Positions 27,285-36,450 of a stretch of DNA of 59,466 bases are shown one piece after another (the first letter of the stretch is position 1; the number at the start of each line of letters is the position of its first letter). The DNA comes from Vibrio jasicida CAIM 1864 = LMG 25398 (lineage in GTDB: Bacteria > Pseudomonadota > Gammaproteobacteria > Enterobacterales > Vibrionaceae). The stretch spans positions 1 through 59,466 of the forward strand of contig NZ_BAOG01000016.1 in NCBI RefSeq assembly GCF_000400365.1, read 5' to 3'. A program made the position numbers and the translations under genes. The notes beneath the pieces are model-generated. The model ran no database searches. It was not told the DNA's origin and was given only the letters and a program-made list of their open reading frames with translations.

Positions 27285-27313
27285 AAAAGCCTCATATTTA
27301 TGAGGCTTTTTTT
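27285..27313 (+). terminator. Terminator of ribA
   Basis: AAAAGCCTCAT-ATTT-ATGAGGCTTTTTTT: a perfect stem and seven-T tract. Confidence 0.93.
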
Positions 27314-27370
27314 GTATCTAGAGTTGCAAATAAATTGTAAATTTGTATTATCTCGGGACAAAAGTGCAAA

Positions 27371-27385
27371 TAAGAATAATTAGCA
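27371..27385. promoter_or_regulatory. Candidate Fur box upstream of irpA
   Basis: TAAGAAT-A-ATTAGCA resembles TGATAAT-N-ATTATCA (12 of 15). It is 43 bases before the irpA start. Iron regulation would agree with the gene family downstream. Confidence 0.5.
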
Positions 27386-27428
27386 CTACGAATAAGATTA
27401 TTAAAAACGCTCAACAAGGATGCTTCTG

Positions 27429-28691
27429 ATGAATGCAAAAAAAGTGTTAGTCCAATCTATTGCTGCATCACTTCTCATTGCTAGTGGTTCTACGGTTGCT
27501 GCTTCAGTAACTCAACAACAAGTTGTCGAACATTACGCGGACGTTGCTCATGCTGTATTTGCTGATTCAGTGACAACAGCTAAAGCACTCGACGTAAAAA
27601 TCGACGAATTCCTAAAATCCCCATCTGCTGCAAAGCTTGAAGAAGTAAAACAAGCTTGGCTTGACTCTCGTGTACCTTACCAACAGTCTGAAGTTTTCCG
27701 TTTTGGTAACGCAGTCGTTGATGATTGGGAAAGCCAGCTAAATGCATGGCCACTGGATGAAGGGCTGATCGATTACGTTGCGACAGATTACCAATACGAA
27801 TTAGGCAACGAAGGCGCCTCTGCTAACATTATTGCCAATACAAGCCTACAGATTGGTGCGTCTAAACTCGATGTATCAAAAATTACACCAGAATTAATTG
27901 CGGACTTGAACGAAGTTGGCGGCTCGGAAGCAAACGTGGCTTCTGGTTACCACGCGATTGAGTTCTTATTATGGGGCCAAGACTTAAACGGCACTAACGC
28001 AGGTGCTGGTCAACGTGCTTACACAGATTTTGTTGTGGGATCTGAATGTACTAACGGTCACTGTGACCGTCGCGGCGAGTATCTAAAAGCCGCTGCTGAT
28101 TTGCTGGTTCAAGACCTTGAGTGGATGGAAAAACAGTGGTCTGCAGAAGTGAAAGGCAACTACCGCGAAGAGCTACTTGCTGGCTCGGCTGAAAATGGTC
28201 TACGCAAAATGCTATTCGGCATGGGTTCTCTTTCTCTAGGTGAGCTGGCGGGTGAGCGTATGAAGGTGGCACTAGAAGCGAACTCGACAGAAGACGAGCA
28301 CGATTGTTTCTCAGATAACACGCATAACTCTCACTACTACAATGAGCAAGGTATCTACAACGTTTACACTGGTACCTACAAAGGTGTAAACGGTAAAGAA
28401 TTGTCTGGTCCAAGTATCGCTGATCTTGTTGCTCAAAAAGATCAAAAAGCAGCGAAAGAGATCCAAAAGCAGTTTGACATGACTCGTAGCCAAGTTGGTG
28501 AATTAGTAACGTCTGCTGAGAAGAACAACCAGCACTTCGATCAATTGATTGCAGCGGGCAACGCACAAGGCAACGCGCTAGTAAACGACACCATCATGTC
28601 GTTGGTAGCCCAGACCGGTGCGATTGAGCGAGCGGCAAACATTGTCGGCATCGACAGCCTAAGCCCTGATACTGCTGACCACGAGTTTTAA
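27429..28691 (+). CDS. irpA: Imelysin-family iron-regulated protein A (M75)
   Basis: About 420 residues; start taken at the ATG at 27429, with AAGGA ten bases upstream. A signal peptide ends near VAASVTQQQ. The protein has the two-helical-bundle imelysin layout; the hallmark GxHxxE is seen as ASGYHAIEFLLWGQD, and WPLDEGLIDYV is also typical. Imelysin proteins are iron-linked periplasmic or outer-membrane-associated proteins related to EfeO; the exact biochemical role is unsettled. First gene of a four-gene cluster, but a hairpin with short T run separates it from the rest. Confidence 0.88.
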   Translation: MNAKKVLVQSIAASLLIASGSTVAASVTQQQVVEHYADVAHAVFADSVTTAKALDVKIDEFLKSPSAAKLEEVKQAWLDSRVPYQQSEVFRFGNAVVDDWESQLNAWPLDEGLIDYVATDYQYELGNEGASANIIANTSLQIGASKLDVSKITPELIADLNEVGGSEANVASGYHAIEFLLWGQDLNGTNAGAGQRAYTDFVVGSECTNGHCDRRGEYLKAAADLLVQDLEWMEKQWSAEVKGNYREELLAGSAENGLRKMLFGMGSLSLGELAGERMKVALEANSTEDEHDCFSDNTHNSHYYNEQGIYNVYTGTYKGVNGKELSGPSIADLVAQKDQKAAKEIQKQFDMTRSQVGELVTSAEKNNQHFDQLIAAGNAQGNALVNDTIMSLVAQTGAIERAANIVGIDSLSPDTADHEF

Positions 28692-28712
28692 TCGTTCATA
28701 ACCATAATAAAT

Positions 28713-28735
28713 AAGGGCTCTTTGTGAGCCCTTTT
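28713..28735 (+). terminator. Terminator or attenuator after irpA
   Basis: AAGGGCTC-TTTGT-GAGCCCTTTT. The short T run suggests partial read-through into the three genes that follow on the same strand. Confidence 0.75.
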
Positions 28736-28785
28736 GCCGTTTGAGCTCGTTGTTATCACCCTTGTTGTATATGTAGAGCAATGAT

Positions 28786-30168
28786 ATGAAGCCATACCTA
28801 ATTTCTGCGCTAGCCGCGCTCCTTTCTTCTTCTGCCATGGCTTACGATGTTAAGTCTGGTGGCAAAACCAGTGTTAAAAAAGACGGCGCGAATGCGTATT
28901 CTCTTCCTGCTGCCAACTTGCCGATGAGTAAGCGCCTCGATTTCAGTGTAGGTAACAGCTTTTTTCGTAACCCTTGGGTACAAGCGCCAGCGTCAACAGA
29001 TGCTCGTGATGGCTTAGGCCCGCTTTTTAACACTAATGGTTGTCAGAACTGTCACATCAAAGATGGCCGTGGTCATCCTCCAGAAAAAGACGATTTACAT
29101 GCGGTGTCTATGCTGGTGCGCTTAAGCATTCCTGCGATGACGCCAGAACAAAAGAAATCTTTTATTAAGGATGGCGGAATCCCTGAACCAACATACGGCG
29201 GCCAGTTACAAGATTTTGCACTCCAAGACCAAAAACCAGAAGGAAAAATCGACATTACCTATACCGATGTTCCGGTGCAGTTTAAAGACGGAACGACAGT
29301 CGTTTTGAGAAAACCAAACCTGAAAATTACCGAATTAGGCTATGGTGACATGCACCCAGATACGGAATTTTCCGCGCGTGTGGCACCGCCAATGATCGGT
29401 CTTGGTTTGTTGGAGAGTATTCCCGACGAAACGCTACTCGCTTGGGTTGATGAACAAGATGCCAACAAAGATGGTATCTCAGGCAAAGTAAATAAGGTGT
29501 GGGACATTGAGAAGGGTGACTTCTCAATTGGTCGTTTTGGATGGAAAGCAGGACAACCGACGTTGATGCAGCAAAATGCGGCGGCATTCAATGGCGATGT
29601 GGGTTTGACAAGCCATTTATTCCCGAACGAAAACTGCACCTCGAAGCAAAGCATTTGTGACGACATGCCAAATGGCGGCAAACCAGAAGTGAGTGAAAAT
29701 ATTCTCGACTTCGTTGAGTTTTACAGCCAGCACTTGGCGGTGCCAATTCGTCGCAATGTCAAGGATCCGAAAGTGCAACTAGGACAGCAGATCTTTGCAT
29801 CATCGGGTTGTGAAAGTTGCCACAAGACCAGCGTAAAAACGGCGAAACGACCTGAATTGCCAGCGCTTTCTGAGCAGCTTATCCACCCATACTCAGACAT
29901 GCTTCTGCATGACATGGGTGAAGGCTTAGCCGATAACCGCCCGGAATACTTAGCAAACGGCCGTGAGTGGCGAACTGCACCGTTATGGGGCATTGGTTAT
30001 ACCGAAGAAGTAAACGGTCACACGTACTTCTTACATGATGGCCGTGCTCGTAACCTAATGGAAGCGGTGTTGTGGCATGGCGGTGAAGCTGAAACAGCGA
30101 AACAAAACGTCTTAGCACTGAACAAAAAAGAACGAGATGCATTGATTGCGTTTCTGAATTCTCTATAA
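28786..30168 (+). CDS. Di-heme oxidoreductase (thiol oxidoreductase-like)
   Basis: 460 residues of the di-heme peroxidase-like DHOR family. The signal peptide ends near SSAMAYDVK. Two c-type heme sites are present: NGCQNCHIKDGRGH (about residue 86) and SGCESCHKT (about 345). ARVAPPMIGLGLLE and the distal HDGRARNLMEAVLWHGGEA segment are family features. These periplasmic enzymes are found beside imelysin genes, but the substrate is unknown. The second imelysin gene follows after 10 bases with ribosome site AAGGAAG. Confidence 0.87.
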   Translation: MKPYLISALAALLSSSAMAYDVKSGGKTSVKKDGANAYSLPAANLPMSKRLDFSVGNSFFRNPWVQAPASTDARDGLGPLFNTNGCQNCHIKDGRGHPPEKDDLHAVSMLVRLSIPAMTPEQKKSFIKDGGIPEPTYGGQLQDFALQDQKPEGKIDITYTDVPVQFKDGTTVVLRKPNLKITELGYGDMHPDTEFSARVAPPMIGLGLLESIPDETLLAWVDEQDANKDGISGKVNKVWDIEKGDFSIGRFGWKAGQPTLMQQNAAAFNGDVGLTSHLFPNENCTSKQSICDDMPNGGKPEVSENILDFVEFYSQHLAVPIRRNVKDPKVQLGQQIFASSGCESCHKTSVKTAKRPELPALSEQLIHPYSDMLLHDMGEGLADNRPEYLANGREWRTAPLWGIGYTEEVNGHTYFLHDGRARNLMEAVLWHGGEAETAKQNVLALNKKERDALIAFLNSL

Positions 30169-30178
30169 GGAAGCAACC

Positions 30179-31216
30179 ATGAAAAAAACACTGTTAGTGA
30201 GTGCGATTACCGCAACGTTAAGTTTGGTTGGTTGCCAATCGACCATTAGTTCGAGCTCTGCAAAGCCTGAGAGTACAAGTCATATTTCTCAAAGCGTGTA
30301 CGAGGTCGAGTTTCAATCAGCTCAGACGTTTTTAGCGCAAAGCACAGAACTTGAACAACGCTTCGCAGATTATTGCGCATCAGAGTCGAAAAATGATGCT
30401 CAAGTAAAGCAGCAATGGCACCAAACCATGTTGTCTTGGATGTCACTTCAAGGCCAAGAGCGCGGTCCTGCTACGGCATTAGAGCAAAGTTGGAATGTTC
30501 AGTTTTGGCCAGATAAAAAGAACACCACTGGACGTAAAATGTCGGTACTGACGAAATCTGAACAAGAATGGACATCAGAGCAGATTGCGACACAAAGCGT
30601 TACTGTGCAGGGCCTGGGGGCGTTGGAATGGTTGATTTACGACAATGCATCGACACTTTCTACCAATAACAATACTTGTGCAACTGGCGTTGCGATTGCT
30701 GAAAACTTGCATGAGAAAGCACAGATCATTGCAGATTCTTGGGCAGAAAATCCATGGAAGTCATTAGAGATGGCGGAATGGGAGTCAGAGTACATTTCTC
30801 TTCTGTCGAATCAGCTTGAATACAGCATGAAGAAGCTCAGTCGACCACTAGCGAAGATTGGTAAGCCTCGCCCGTATTTTTCAGAATCGTGGCGTTCAGA
30901 GACCTCGCTTTCAAACTTAAAAGCCAACCTTCAAGGGATGGAAGCGTTGTACTTTGCTAATGGAAATGGTCTAGATGCGCTACTGAGAGAGCAAGGCCAT
31001 GCAGATCTCGCAGACCGTGTCGTTCATCAGTTTGAAATGGCGTTAGAAACTTGGCCAGAAGATAAAAGCTTATTTGCTGCACTACAAACAAAAGAAGGCT
31101 ATCGCATGGTGCTCGCTCAATACAATAAGCTAGAGCAATTGAAGTACTTGATCCACGAAGAAGTGGCGATCGAACTTGGTGTCGTAATAGGATTCAATGC
31201 TACCGATGGTGACTGA
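30179..31216 (+). CDS. Second imelysin-family protein, a lipoprotein
   Basis: 345 residues. The N-terminus has lipobox LVGCQST, so it is lipid-anchored. Imelysin features: QQWHQTMLSWMSLQGQERGPA near the N-terminus and VQGLGALEWLIYD where irpA has GYHAIEFLLWG. The histidine of the GxHxxE motif is replaced by glycine here, so a metal-ligand role like that proposed for IrpA is doubtful. It probably partners the di-heme protein upstream and the DUF1513 protein, whose start overlaps its stop by 20 bases. Confidence 0.85.
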   Translation: MKKTLLVSAITATLSLVGCQSTISSSSAKPESTSHISQSVYEVEFQSAQTFLAQSTELEQRFADYCASESKNDAQVKQQWHQTMLSWMSLQGQERGPATALEQSWNVQFWPDKKNTTGRKMSVLTKSEQEWTSEQIATQSVTVQGLGALEWLIYDNASTLSTNNNTCATGVAIAENLHEKAQIIADSWAENPWKSLEMAEWESEYISLLSNQLEYSMKKLSRPLAKIGKPRPYFSESWRSETSLSNLKANLQGMEALYFANGNGLDALLREQGHADLADRVVHQFEMALETWPEDKSLFAALQTKEGYRMVLAQYNKLEQLKYLIHEEVAIELGVVIGFNATDGD

Positions 31217-32279
31217 TCAAACCCGCCGCACATTATTAAAGGCCGCTCTGTTTGGAGCGGCAGCGCCCGTTATGCCATTTGGTTGTGCTTCGACAACATC
31301 GCGAGAGGCTGCATTGATTGGCTGTTCAATCATAGGCCGAGATAAGTTTGCAGCTGTCGTCGCTGATGAACACGGTATGCCGATCACGACATTGCCGATC
31401 CCAGAGCGTGGTCATGGTGTGGCGACAAACCCACAAGGTCATGCCGTGGTTTTTGGCCGCCGACCTGGTACTTTCTTCATGGTGTTTGACTATCGCTCAG
31501 AGCAGATGATCAAACTGCAGCTAGCAAAACCGAATCGCCATTTCTATGGTCATGGTGTTTACTCCCATGATGGCACGTTGCTATTTGCCACAGAAGGGGA
31601 GAGGGGGACAAGTCGTGGGATCATTGGTGTTTATGATGTGCAAAAGCAATATCAAAAGATCGATGAGTTAACGGGCTTTGGCCTTGGGCCTCATGAAGTG
31701 ATCATGATGCCGGACGGCGCATTAGCGATTGGAGTCGGTGGAGTACACACCAACGGTCGTGAACCGTTAAACCTCGACAATATGGCACCTAGCTTGAGCT
31801 ACCTCTCGCAAGATGGCGAGTTATTGGATCAGGTTTCTTTACCAGATCATAAGCTAAGTATTCGTCATTTAGCTCATGATGGTGCGGAAACCGTGCTTTG
31901 TGGTCAGCAATATCGTGGCGAACCGGACGAGTATCCAGCCTTGATCGCCATGCACACGCGTGGTGGTGAAATGCAAGATCTTCAAGCTGAGCCTGAAGAG
32001 TGGGCCCGATTCAATCACTATGTGGCGAGTATTGCTGCGACAGATGAATGGATTTTAGCGACTTCTCCCCCTGGTAGTTGTTATGGAATCTGGTCTAAAT
32101 CTACCGGCAAGTTGGTTGAGCTTAATGCCTTGCCGGATGCGTCTGGCGTCGTGATTTATGGCGATGAATTTCGAGTGAGTTCGGGTGCAGGAAAAGTGGT
32201 TGAGCAACGGCCATTAGAGTCAAAAAAAAGCTTCTCTAGCGGCATCCAATGGGACAACCATTGGTCGCGAATTATCTAG
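31197..32279 (+). CDS. Tat-exported DUF1513 beta-propeller protein
   Basis: 360 residues. The N-terminus has a Tat signal (TRRTLLKAALFGAAAP). The body looks like a beta-propeller with repeated short strands and GHGV motifs (GHGVATNPQGHAVVFGRRPG, FYGHGVYSHDGTLLFATE, GLGPHEVIMMPDGALAIGVGG). The family is DUF1513, usually found in iron-linked imelysin clusters. Tat export suggests it folds, perhaps with a metal, before export. The start may be at 31197 or at the ATG at 31206; both overlap the upstream gene. Function unknown. Confidence 0.82.
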   Translation: MLPMVTDQTRRTLLKAALFGAAAPVMPFGCASTTSREAALIGCSIIGRDKFAAVVADEHGMPITTLPIPERGHGVATNPQGHAVVFGRRPGTFFMVFDYRSEQMIKLQLAKPNRHFYGHGVYSHDGTLLFATEGERGTSRGIIGVYDVQKQYQKIDELTGFGLGPHEVIMMPDGALAIGVGGVHTNGREPLNLDNMAPSLSYLSQDGELLDQVSLPDHKLSIRHLAHDGAETVLCGQQYRGEPDEYPALIAMHTRGGEMQDLQAEPEEWARFNHYVASIAATDEWILATSPPGSCYGIWSKSTGKLVELNALPDASGVVIYGDEFRVSSGAGKVVEQRPLESKKSFSSGIQWDNHWSRII

Positions 32280-32410
32280 AAAGATCATGACTTAATTGCT
32301 TATTGAGAAATTTGTTGTCGATTTCATCTTCAGATTCTTAATTTTAAAGCTGCAACCCGTGAGATATTTGCCATACTTTTTTTATGGCAAACAACGGAAG
32401 GATCGATTCA

Positions 32411-33976
32411 GTGATTGCTAGATTCCTTATAATAACGGCACTTATGGTGCCGTTTTGCAGCTTTTCTACTGTAGTTTCTCTCGATGCTTCTGCACAAACA
32501 GAGCAAGAAGGGGCAGTTGCTCAGCTGTCAGTCGAGAAGATGATCCATTACCCAGAAGTGATTGATCAACTTTACCAAAGCACCAATTACCGCCTGAATT
32601 GGGAAAATGACAGTGATGTCGATCGATTAGTGTTCCAGATGAATTTGGTGGCACTAGCAGACGTAACTCAAGAGTTTGACGATCAGCTTCGTCGTATCGA
32701 ACAAGTTAGAGCACAAGGTGATAAGCTTGACTTCGATCTTGTGATGACGGACTCATTGCTCATGTATCTTAGTTACCTTGAGCAAGTGCCTGAAGAAGGC
32801 ATCAATTGGTTGTTCGCAAACAAAGACCACATCAAGCTTCCTGCTCCGAGCATTGAAACCCTTTCTCTGTTGAGTAATGAAATCACTGTCGGAAAGATGG
32901 GCCAATTTCTTGATGGTCTTCGTTCCCCCCTACAAATGGATGAGTCGTTTAACACGGCATTTGCGTCCTTGTCGACGTACGCCAAATTTGAGTTCCCTTT
33001 GTATCAACAAGATCAACGCTTGGCGAAAGTGGGTGACGACTTGTTTGATAAAGCAAGTTTGATTGCACGAATGCAAATTGTCGGTGTTGACGTAGGACAT
33101 TTGGAGACAGAAACAACACTTTACGATGAAAATCTAGAGCTTGCAGTCAAAGAGTTTCAGCGTATTCATGGCCTAAAACAAGACGGTGTGATTGGTCCAA
33201 ACACGCTTCGTTGGATTAATTTTTCGCCACAACAACGTTTACATTCATTAGCGTTAAATGCTGAGCGCTCTCGTATTTGGGCAAAAGAGCGTGACAATGT
33301 CGTATTTGTTAATGTGCCTGGGTATGAGGTCACTTATTGGCATGATGGCCAAGCTCTGTTTGAATCGAAGGTAGTGGTTGGGCGAGCGTCACGTAAGACA
33401 CCAATCATGACGGGGACGTTAGATTCCGTCATTCTTAATCCTACATGGAACGTGCCTTGGAAAATCATGGTGAAAGACATCATTCCTAAGGTGAAGCGTA
33501 ATCCAATGTACCTGATGGAACACAACATTCAGATTATTCGCTCTTGGACATCGCGTGAGATCATCGACCCTACGACGATCAACTGGGCAACCGTAAATCC
33601 AAGAACGTTCCCTTACCGCATGCGACAGTCTTCTGGTGCGCACAACGCATTGGGTCTGTACAAATTCAACATGCCTAATCCACAAGCGATTTACTTGCAC
33701 GATACGCCAAGTAAAAACTTGTTCCAGCAAGATCGACGGGCTTATAGTTCAGGTTGTGTGAGAGTAGAGAATGCCGATCAATTAGCAGAATTGCTGTTCA
33801 AAACTCAAGGCTTAGAAGAGCGGTTAGCTAAGAAGCGTCAAAGCTCACGTCGTTCAAATAACTCCGTACCATTGAGTGAACGCATTCAAGTGCATATCAT
33901 TTATCAAACGGCATGGTTAGAAGAGGGTGTGCTTTACTATCGTGATGACATTTATCAATACGATCATCAAGGGTGA
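32411..33976 (+). CDS. L,D-transpeptidase (LdtD/YcbB-like)
   Basis: About 521 residues from a GTG at 32411, preceded at 8-9 bases by GGAAGGA; the ATG at 32384 has no such site. A signal/anchor (FLIITALMVPFCSFSTVVS) leads to a large N-terminal domain. A peptidoglycan-binding helix set follows (LAVKEFQRIHGLKQDGVIGPNTLRW, about residue 240-265), then the YkuD catalytic domain with YLHDTPSKNLF and SSGCVRVENADQL, whose cysteine is catalytic. It makes 3-3 cross-links in peptidoglycan. The same neighbour order (ldtD, ycbK, ycbL) occurs in E. coli. Confidence 0.92.
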   Translation: MIARFLIITALMVPFCSFSTVVSLDASAQTEQEGAVAQLSVEKMIHYPEVIDQLYQSTNYRLNWENDSDVDRLVFQMNLVALADVTQEFDDQLRRIEQVRAQGDKLDFDLVMTDSLLMYLSYLEQVPEEGINWLFANKDHIKLPAPSIETLSLLSNEITVGKMGQFLDGLRSPLQMDESFNTAFASLSTYAKFEFPLYQQDQRLAKVGDDLFDKASLIARMQIVGVDVGHLETETTLYDENLELAVKEFQRIHGLKQDGVIGPNTLRWINFSPQQRLHSLALNAERSRIWAKERDNVVFVNVPGYEVTYWHDGQALFESKVVVGRASRKTPIMTGTLDSVILNPTWNVPWKIMVKDIIPKVKRNPMYLMEHNIQIIRSWTSREIIDPTTINWATVNPRTFPYRMRQSSGAHNALGLYKFNMPNPQAIYLHDTPSKNLFQQDRRAYSSGCVRVENADQLAELLFKTQGLEERLAKKRQSSRRSNNSVPLSERIQVHIIYQTAWLEEGVLYYRDDIYQYDHQG

Positions 33977-34070
33977 GATTCGTTCTCAATTTAAAAAAAT
34001 TTACAATTCATAAAATCTGTTTGCTGTTCAATAAGTAAACAAGAATTCCAGCCTAAATGTGACAAGCCGG

Positions 34071-34102
34071 ACCAATTTATGCATTTGACGCGCTAAATTG
34101 GT
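34071..34102. promoter_or_regulatory. Perfect 9-bp inverted repeat upstream of the YcbK-like gene
   Basis: ACCAATTTA at 34071-34079 and TAAATTGGT at 34094-34102, 14 bases apart. There is no T tract, so it is not a standard terminator. It could be an operator or a 5' leader hairpin, 48 bases before the start codon. Confidence 0.45.
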
Positions 34103-34149
34103 TTCGGTAATGTCCGCTGCTTGTACAGTAAATGAGCAGTATCTTTTAA

Positions 34150-34698
34150 ATGGTAAGTCGTAATTTTTCCCGTCGTGATTTTCTTAAAATGACCGCTGGT
34201 GGTGTGGTTGTCGCATCTGCAATGCCAAGTATCTCTTGGGCTGCGTTGCCTGATGAACCACGAGTACTCGCAATGAACAACTTAAACACAGGTGAGTTGC
34301 TAGAGTCCTGCTACTTCGATGGTAAAGGTTATGTGGATGAAGAGTTGAAACGCTTGGATCAGTTCTGTCGCGATCATCGCCGTAACGAAGTGCACCCAAT
34401 GGATCGACGCTTGTTCGACCAAATCAGCCAAATTCAAAAGTTAATTGGGACTGAGTCAGAAGTCATTGTGATTTCCGGCTATCGCTCTCCGGTAACCAAT
34501 GCATCTTTACGTAATGGCTCTTCAGGTGTAGCGAAGAAAAGCATGCACATGGAAGGAAAGGCCATTGATTTCCGTTTAGATGGCGTGAAGCTCTCTACCG
34601 TGCGTGAAGCCGCGCTTAGCTTAAAAGCGGGTGGGGTTGGTTTTTATCCACGCAGTAACTTTGTTCATATCGATACCGGAGCAGTACGTTCTTGGTAA
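34150..34698 (+). CDS. YcbK-like M15-family peptidoglycan peptidase
   Basis: 182 residues with a Tat signal (SRRDFLKMTAGGVVVAS). The DUF882/peptidase M15 core has zinc-ligand motifs SMHMEGKAIDFRL and FVHIDTG, and SGYRSPVTNASLR. It is probably a murein endopeptidase acting in the periplasm. It lies downstream of the L,D-transpeptidase in the E. coli-like order, which supports a joint role in cell-wall remodelling. E. coli MepK is the nearest characterised relative. Confidence 0.88.
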   Translation: MVSRNFSRRDFLKMTAGGVVVASAMPSISWAALPDEPRVLAMNNLNTGELLESCYFDGKGYVDEELKRLDQFCRDHRRNEVHPMDRRLFDQISQIQKLIGTESEVIVISGYRSPVTNASLRNGSSGVAKKSMHMEGKAIDFRLDGVKLSTVREAALSLKAGGVGFYPRSNFVHIDTGAVRSW

Positions 34699-34828
34699 CA
34701 CCTTATTGGTACTCTATTTTTTGCGATAAATCGCCGTGAACAACCCGTCCCACAAAGCTTGAAGTCGCTTAGGGTTAGTGTCATAGTTGCGGCAGTTTTC
34801 ATGCAAATTTATTCGGTATAGGTTATCT

Positions 34829-35485
34829 ATGGCTCTGAAATACCAAGTTGTTCCAGTAACATCTTTCTCTCAAAACTGCTCTATCGTTTGGTGTGATGAA
34901 ACCATGAAGGGGATTGTGGTTGATCCAGGTGGCGACGAGAAGCAACTAGCAATGTTAATCAAAGAACTGGGTGTTGACGTTGTGAATCTAGTATTGACCC
35001 ATGGTCATTTGGACCATGTAGGTGGCACTGAGCCTTTGGCTGCTATGCTGGGCGGTACAGAGATTGTTGGTCCTCATAAAGCGGACAACTTCTGGTTGCA
35101 AGGCCTAGAAGGCCAAAGCCAAATGTTTGGTTTTCCTTTGACAGAGGCCTTTGAACCTCATCAGTGGCTGAATGAAGGTGACAAGGTCACTTTTGGTCAG
35201 CAAACCCTAAATGTCATCCACACGCCAGGCCATACTCCGGGCCACGTAGTGCTTTATAGCGAAGACGCGCGTTTGGCATTTGTCGGTGATGTTCTGTTTA
35301 ACGGCAGTGTTGGTCGTACAGATTTCCCACAAGGTGATTTCAACACGCTTATTGGCTCGATCAAAGAGAAACTCTGGCCACTTGGTAACGACGTTACTTT
35401 CGTCCCAGGTCATGGTCCTCAATCGACTTTTGGTCATGAGCGTAAAACTAACCCGTTTGTCGCTGATGAGATGCCGCTATACTAG
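34829..35485 (+). CDS. YcbL-like MBL-fold hydrolase
   Basis: 218 residues from the ATG at 34829 (MALKYQVVPVTSFSQNC), which matches the family start. The metal motif is THGHLDHVGG (HxHxDH), with later ligands in HTPGHTPGHVVLY, FVGDVLFNGSVGRTDF and VPGHGP. It is a cytosolic glyoxalase II-like thioesterase. Third member of the ldtD-ycbK-ycbL order. Confidence 0.9.
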   Translation: MALKYQVVPVTSFSQNCSIVWCDETMKGIVVDPGGDEKQLAMLIKELGVDVVNLVLTHGHLDHVGGTEPLAAMLGGTEIVGPHKADNFWLQGLEGQSQMFGFPLTEAFEPHQWLNEGDKVTFGQQTLNVIHTPGHTPGHVVLYSEDARLAFVGDVLFNGSVGRTDFPQGDFNTLIGSIKEKLWPLGNDVTFVPGHGPQSTFGHERKTNPFVADEMPLY

Positions 35486-35510
35486 AGCATGCAGATTTAG
35501 CTCTCGTAAA

Positions 35511-36179
35511 TTATGCATCTGGCTCGGCTGCCGCTAGGTACCGTCGAGCCAACCCTACAAACTCTTCCGCCTCTCTATCCAAATCACTGGCCGAAATAAA
35601 CACATCATAGCCATAGAACTTCCTTTGATATCTCATTCTATTTGCTAGCATGGCTTGTAGGCCGTCGAATTGCATTCCGTCCTCATTGATGTAGGGAGCA
35701 GGGTCGAGCACCATGTCTTCGAACTTTGTCTCGCAGTTATTTTGTCTCGCTCCCAAATAGAGCAGTGCGCGTTGGCCCAATAAAATTTCAGTTGCGATAC
35801 GTGGACATATCGCGTTGAGGTAGGGCGAGTAATGCTTGAGGCGTATGCCTATCCAAGGTAGTGGTTGATGCCACCCTTCTTGCTCATAAGTACACACACC
35901 AATGGAGTCGATATTCTTCCAACGGACGACCCATCCGCCTTTGAAAAGGTGCTGCTGAAAATGCGAAGCGGTCAAGGTATAAGATACTTGGCTCTTTTTA
36001 ATCATCATGATTGCAAAGCCGATGATGATGGCCATCAGCACCACAGAGAGCATCGCTTGCTTCCAGCCAGGTGCAATTAGAACCAGAAACAAGGTAATCA
36101 GCACCACAAGGAGCATGATCAGTTTGTTCACTGGGGAGTTGGATTTGAAATGTGAGTTAGTCAGATGCAGCGTTTCCAT
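35511..36179 (-). CDS. DUF2982 inner-membrane protein
   Basis: 222 residues with two close membrane helices at the N-terminus (about 20-36 and 40-60) and a cytoplasmic domain with WKNIDSIGVCTYEQEGWH and LPWIGIRLKHYSPYL. The family is DUF2982, seen in Vibrio and related marine bacteria; the function is unknown. Ribosome site GAGGT. It converges on the ycbL-like gene with only 25 bases between the stops and no clear terminator. Confidence 0.78.
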   Translation of the reverse strand: METLHLTNSHFKSNSPVNKLIMLLVVLITLFLVLIAPGWKQAMLSVVLMAIIIGFAIMMIKKSQVSYTLTASHFQQHLFKGGWVVRWKNIDSIGVCTYEQEGWHQPLPWIGIRLKHYSPYLNAICPRIATEILLGQRALLYLGARQNNCETKFEDMVLDPAPYINEDGMQFDGLQAMLANRMRYQRKFYGYDVFISASDLDREAEEFVGLARRYLAAAEPDA

Positions 36180-36450
36180 GCTTTTAACCTCAATGAATAA
36201 TGAGTCTGAGGTCTCTGATTTTGATTGCTCAACTTGTTGCTTATTAAGTGCAAAGAACCTCTGTTTTTATACCCAGTATTCAATAAATCCGTTCACAATT
36301 TATCTGATTAAATAGTAGACGTTCTATGCAGTGAGCGCATTTTTCATCGCGTTTCGCCGCTAAAACCTACAAATCGCTTGTGAATTTTGGTATAAAACGC
36401 GCTTCAAATTTTCATCCCTGCTGAGATGCAGTGAACTGGAGAAATATTCG

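Noticed and set aside
28051..28566. 171-codon minus-strand frame inside irpA
   Set aside because: A shadow of the irpA reading frame with no ribosome site or family similarity.
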